Part shown: one piece after another, positions 60,181 to 64,000 of the stretch
Position numbering within the stretch: position 1 is the stretch's first letter
Layout: each line of letters opens with the position of its first letter
Assembly (NCBI RefSeq): GCF_020360975.1
Contig: NW_025408667.1
Span: forward strand, 9,610,001 to 9,674,000
DNA length: 64,000 nucleotides
Source of the DNA: Hirsutella rhossiliensis
Taxonomy: Eukaryota > Ascomycota > Sordariomycetes > Hypocreales > Ophiocordycipitaceae
Direction: 5' to 3'
Position numbers and translations under genes: made by a program
Notes under the pieces: model-generated
Database searches by the model: none
The model's input: only the letters and a program-made list of their open reading frames with translations
What the model was told of the DNA's origin: nothing

Positions 60181-60366
60181 TATAAAAGTCTTTAACTATT
60201 ATAGGTTATAAGCTTAGGCTATAGCTTAAGCTATATAGTTATATATAAAGGGCTAGATCTTATATATATATATATAAACTAGCTATATATAAAAGAGCTC
60301 TATATAGCTTATTAATATTATCTTATAGATAGTACTTATATATACGCTTCTACTTACTTTATAATA
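60181..60366 (+). repeat. 5' LTR of F2
   Basis: 186 bases, the same length as the F LTRs. It starts TATAAAAGTC and ends TTATAATA. Confidence 0.85.
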
Positions 60367-60389
60367 GTATAAGCTATTAATTAATAGAT

Positions 60390-62960
60390 CTAATAGATAT
60401 CTCCTTAGAAAGGGTACTGCTTTTTTAAGGGAGTACCCCGCTACCCTTTAAGTAGATAAAAAGTATTATAGCTATCTTAAAAGTAATTAAAAGCGTAATT
60501 ACTAGTAAGAAAAATAAGGTTCTTACTATACTAAAGGAGCCGTTTATAAGACTAGCGTTAACCCTTATAACCTTGATAATACTAGTTATAGTAGCGGTAC
60601 TACCGATATAAAAGCTACTTCCTTAGCTAACTTAAGATAGTAAGCCTAAGTCCTTTTACTTCTTCCTTAGCTAGCTATAGATAAAGTTTATAATAAATAA
60701 GAAATAAGGCCTAAACGGCTATTATAATATAGTATAGTATTTACTCCTTTATATACTACTAAAGCCTTATATATAGCGGATCTTTAGATTCTAAGATAAG
60801 GGCGGCCTTAAGGGTAAACGCGACCTATAGGACTTCTTTTAATACCTTATATATATATTTAGTAATATATAAGAGCGGGAGAAGGCATAGGATAGGCTAT
60901 AAACTATTAGGTAAAGGAATAAGTAGACCTTTAGCGAATTCCTCTTTAAATTTAAAGAGACGCTTTTATAGGTAGTAAGAACTATAGTATAAAAAGATAG
61001 CGCGAAGCTTATATAGTTATAAAACTTAATTATACTAGCCTTATAAGAGCTACTTATCCTTATAATTATACCTACTAACTATAGTAAGTATATAAGCCGG
61101 TTAATAAAAGTAGTATAAGGCTATAAGTAAATACTATATTTTAAAAGCTTTATATATATACGCTATATAGCGGTAATAAGATTACCGCCCTTTTATAAGA
61201 GGAATAGCTAACTATTAATATTAATAAGGATACCTTAATATTAGCTACCTATATAAACTAAGCTAAATATAATAGGAAGTTATTATCGAATATCCCTTAT
61301 ACTATCTTATACTCTAAGTAGTAAGCGAAGTAAGTAATAAGCGAGGAAATTAAGAAAAAGAAAGCTAATAGCTATTACCTATATTATAGTATATTTATAT
61401 ACTTTATATTAAAATGCCCCTTCCTTTTAGCTAAGCGGCTTAAAGTAGTTTAAGTAGTAAAGATAAATCCGCTCTTTACCTTAGATAATAAAAAGGACTC
61501 CGCGCCCTTAAGCTTAAAGGAAAAAGAGTAGTTCTAAAGTAAAGATAGGCTTTAAAGCCTTAATTACTAGTACTAATAAAAAAGAAGGAGGAATTATCTA
61601 CTTATATAAAAAAGGAGCCTACTTTAATATAAGTTATAATTAATAACTCCTTACTTATCGCTACCTTTATAGATAAGGGCTATTAATACTATACTATAGT
61701 TAATAGGGCGCTTATATAAGAAATATAAGTATTAATAGAAAAGATTAACTTAAGGTAAGTAAAAGGTACTTTAAGTATAATAGAAAGTATAGTAATTAAG
61801 GGTATTATATAGCTAGCTATAAAGGTTAACGGTTACTATAAGCTTATTATAGCCTCTATAATCCCTTAACTAAAGTTTCCCTTAATCCTTAGGAAACCTT
61901 AGTTATTATATATAGAGTTATACTTAGTTTTATATTAAAAGAAGCTATAGTTTAAGCCTATATAATAGTAAGTCTACTATAATAATAGTTTTATAAGCGT
62001 AGGACTAAGTATATAAGCTTTATACTTAGCCTAAGAAGTCCTTACCTTTATCTTTATAAGAACTATATAATAGGTAAAGTAGGAGGAAGGCTAGGTAGCG
62101 GCTAATATAGTAGTCTATATAGTTAGCTTAATAGATATTAATAAGGCCCTTTAAATAAAAAAGCTAAAGTTGCCTTTTAAGCTATAATAGTAAATATTAA
62201 AGCGCTTTTATAACCTCTTACTACTATTTAAGTCCTAAGAAGTAAATAAGCTTAACTTATATAAGCTAAAGGTAAACTATAGGATTATACTCTATATTAA
62301 TAAGAAGGGGTAGGAACTACTTATACTATTTAGACCGCTATATAGTATATTATACGCGGAGCTACTAGTACTAAAGAAGCTACTAAGGGACCTCTTAGAT
62401 AAAGGTTTTATTTAAGTAAGTAGCTCTAAAGTAAGAGCGCCGGTCCTATTTATATATAAACTAAGGGGCAGGATATAGTTCTATTATAACTATAGGGCTC
62501 GAAACGTAATTATAAGGCTAGACTACTACCCTTTACCCTTAATCTTAGATATACTTTATAACCTTTTAAAGGTAAAGTATTTTATAAAGCTAGATATAAA
62601 ATAAGCGTTTTATAAGGTATAGATCTTAAAGGGTAATAAGTAAAAGATAGCGTTCTATATATACTATAGCTTATTTAAGTAGCTTATAATACCCTTTAGC
62701 CTTTTAAGAGCGCTTACTACCTTCTAGCGTTATATTAATAATATACTTTAAGACTTCCTTAATAAGTTTACTTTTATATATATAGATAATATCCTTATCT
62801 ATATAAGCGGCTCTTATAAGAACTATATATAGAAAGTATAAAGAGCCTTAAAGCGCCTTTAACTTTATAAGCTTTACCTTAACTTAGATAAGTACGAATT
62901 TAAGGTTAAGAAGGTTAAGTACCTAAGCTTTATTATTTATATAAGTATAAGTATATAAGC
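60390..62960 (+). pseudogene. gag and first part of pol of F2
   Basis: gag (zinc knuckle at about 61,375-61,425 with Cys codons turned to Tyr), protease (Asp-Lys-Gly where F has Asp-Glu-Gly) and reverse transcriptase (box Y-Ile-Asp-Asn at 62,779-62,790) are recognisable by alignment with F. Every domain is riddled with TAA/TAG. Confidence 0.8.
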
Positions 62961-62964
62961 GGAT

Positions 62965-64000
62965 CCTCCCTTTCCTCCTTCCTTTCCTTCTCCTCCTTCT
63001 TTAACTATAGTAGTAGTAGTAATAAGTAAGTTCTACTTTACTTAAAGCGTTAGTTTATTCTTAGCTATATAGGCCGCTTTATTAATATATACTTATAGTA
63101 GTAGCTATAGTAGTAATAATAGCTTTAATAATAATAACTTTAACTAGTAAGCTCTTTACCTTATAAAGTAAGAGGCCGTAATCTATAATACTAACTTCCG
63201 CGATAGATATATCTACCTTCCCTTCCCTTACTTCCTCTTTCTTAGAGCGTATAAAGTTATTTATCGACGCTATACTAAGTACGGCTAACGACGGCTCCGC
63301 CGCTACCGCTACTCCTACCTACGCCCCCGCGACCGCGCCTACCGCCGCCGCCTCTACCTCTACTACGCTAGCTGCCCTTACGTCGCCCTTTTAAGTAACG
63401 ATATTATCCCCGCCGCTAGCTATAACGCCTAGCCTATCTACCCCTACCTCTACCTTTACTACCCTTATAAGTCCGCTACTTAGCGAGCGTAGTAGCTATT
63501 TTCCGCTAACTTCTTAAAGTATAAACGCTAAATATAGGCTAAAGCTACCTATACGGCCCCTTATATATAGTACGCGTTATAAGAGCTCCCTTACGCCGAC
63601 TAAGTTAGGCGCCGCTATAGCGGTAGTTATTACTAATACGCGTATACCGGCCGCGCCTATAAGGCAGCGCCTCCTATCCTACTCGCTATAGCGTCGGCTT
63701 AAAAGGCCGGCGTATATAGGTAGGTATAAGGGGCTACTAAGAAGCGCCTTACCGCCGCCGCCGCCGCTTACTATAATCTCTACGCCCTTAAGTGCTAGGG
63801 CCTTATCCCTAAGTAAGTTCCTCTCTTTTAGCTCTTTTACTTCCGCTATTAACTCTTTTAGTACTAAGGATACTACCTTTATTGCCCTATTAGCGGTCCC
63901 CTTAGCTATGCCCGCCGCCGCCCCCGCCGCTACTACTAGCTAGGCCCCCCTCGCTCTTAGAGCCCTTAGAGCCGCCGCTACCGCTAACTAGCTCGCGGGC
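62965..64000 (-). mobile_element. F3: inverted 3' part of an F-type element
   Basis: Reverse complement of F from about 35,690 down to about 34,660. GC is higher again than in F2. It covers the antisense gene, which therefore reads on the plus strand here (about 63,220 to the window end), with the KKRLTAAAAAY block intact and the Cys pairs turned to Tyr. It may be a separate insertion or an inversion within F2. The window ends inside it. Confidence 0.8.
63220..64000 (+). pseudogene. Antisense Cys-motif coding region in F3, partial
   Basis: Same frame as in F: SAN-L-YKRQ-type block, paired Cys positions (now mostly Tyr), GRAYKAAPP and KKRLTAAAAAY. Substitutions relative to F keep the frame and many conservative residues. 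The C-terminal acidic tail lies beyond the window. Confidence 0.6.

Larger units (their letters stand above)
60181..62964 (+). mobile_element. Element F2: RIP-saturated 5' half of an F-type element
   Basis: Collinear with F from its 5' LTR (29,489) to the end of reverse transcriptase (about 32,275). Nearly all CA/TG are gone, whereas F still has many. It breaks off at about 62,964, where an inverted F-type sequence begins. Because the window ends, the far LTR and target duplication cannot be seen. Confidence 0.85.

Noticed and set aside
60180..64000. Subtelomeric end of the chromosome
   Set aside because: No TTAGGG-type arrays and no RecQ-like helicase gene are visible.
1..64000. tRNA, rRNA or CRISPR features
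   Set aside because: No cloverleaf with the conserved T-arm sequence, no rRNA-like stretch and no regularly spaced direct repeats were found by reading. Only primer-binding sites complementary to a tRNA are present.

Overview
The window looks like a chromosome of a filamentous ascomycete (Pezizomycotina). A short stretch with ordinary base composition and short-intron genes (about 1-8,870) runs abruptly into a long retrotransposon block (about 8,940 to the end). Most of that block carries the signature of repeat-induced point mutation (RIP): CpA and its complement TpG are almost absent, TpA is in large excess, and CpG survives. Nearly all stop codons in the dead genes are TAA or TAG at positions where Gln (CAA/CAG) or Trp (TGG) is expected. 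Species cannot be named from the sequence alone.

Gene part, 1-8,870. Four protein genes can be argued for: a minus-strand single-pass membrane protein (1,937-2,392), a three-exon gene for a small acidic secreted protein (3,378-4,035), a 92-residue minus-strand protein (5,232-5,510), and a three-exon gene for a membrane protein with four hydrophobic segments (6,436-7,518). The rest of this part holds nothing I can support.

Repeat part. An unclassified RIP-degraded sequence (8,880-9,667; 17,431-17,841; 25,614-26,040; 59,424-60,180) is split by three Ty3/gypsy elements: A (9,668-17,430, minus), C (17,847-25,608, plus) and B (26,041-59,418, plus, same family as A). B is the outer shell of a nest. 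It holds F (29,489-36,186, a GC-rich, lightly mutated chromodomain gypsy element), E (36,952-49,540, a RIP-saturated Ty1/copia element) and D (50,528-56,795, a much better preserved copia element of the same family as E). E in turn contains C' (37,019-39,248, a deleted relative of C) and G (42,842-48,305, a second copia family). Five-base target duplications support A-F and C'. Beyond B lie F2 (60,181-62,964), a RIP-saturated twin of the 5' half of F, and F3 (62,965-64,000), an inverted piece of the 3' part of an F-type element.

Most interesting result. All three gypsy families here (A/B, C/C', F/F3) carry an extra coding region on the strand opposite gag-pol, between the integrase or chromodomain end of pol and the 3' LTR. 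In each family two diverged copies keep the same antisense reading frame, and the stops in it are of the RIP type. The F-family antisense protein has a paired Cys-x2-Cys motif, the C-family one a Lys/Arg/Glu-rich helical core, and the A/B one is about 500 codons long. A second theme is how codon context decides RIP damage: the catalytic YxDD box of reverse transcriptase became YxNN or YxDN in the gypsy elements, where it was apparently encoded with GAT GAT, but survives in the copia elements, where it is GTC GAC GAC or similar.
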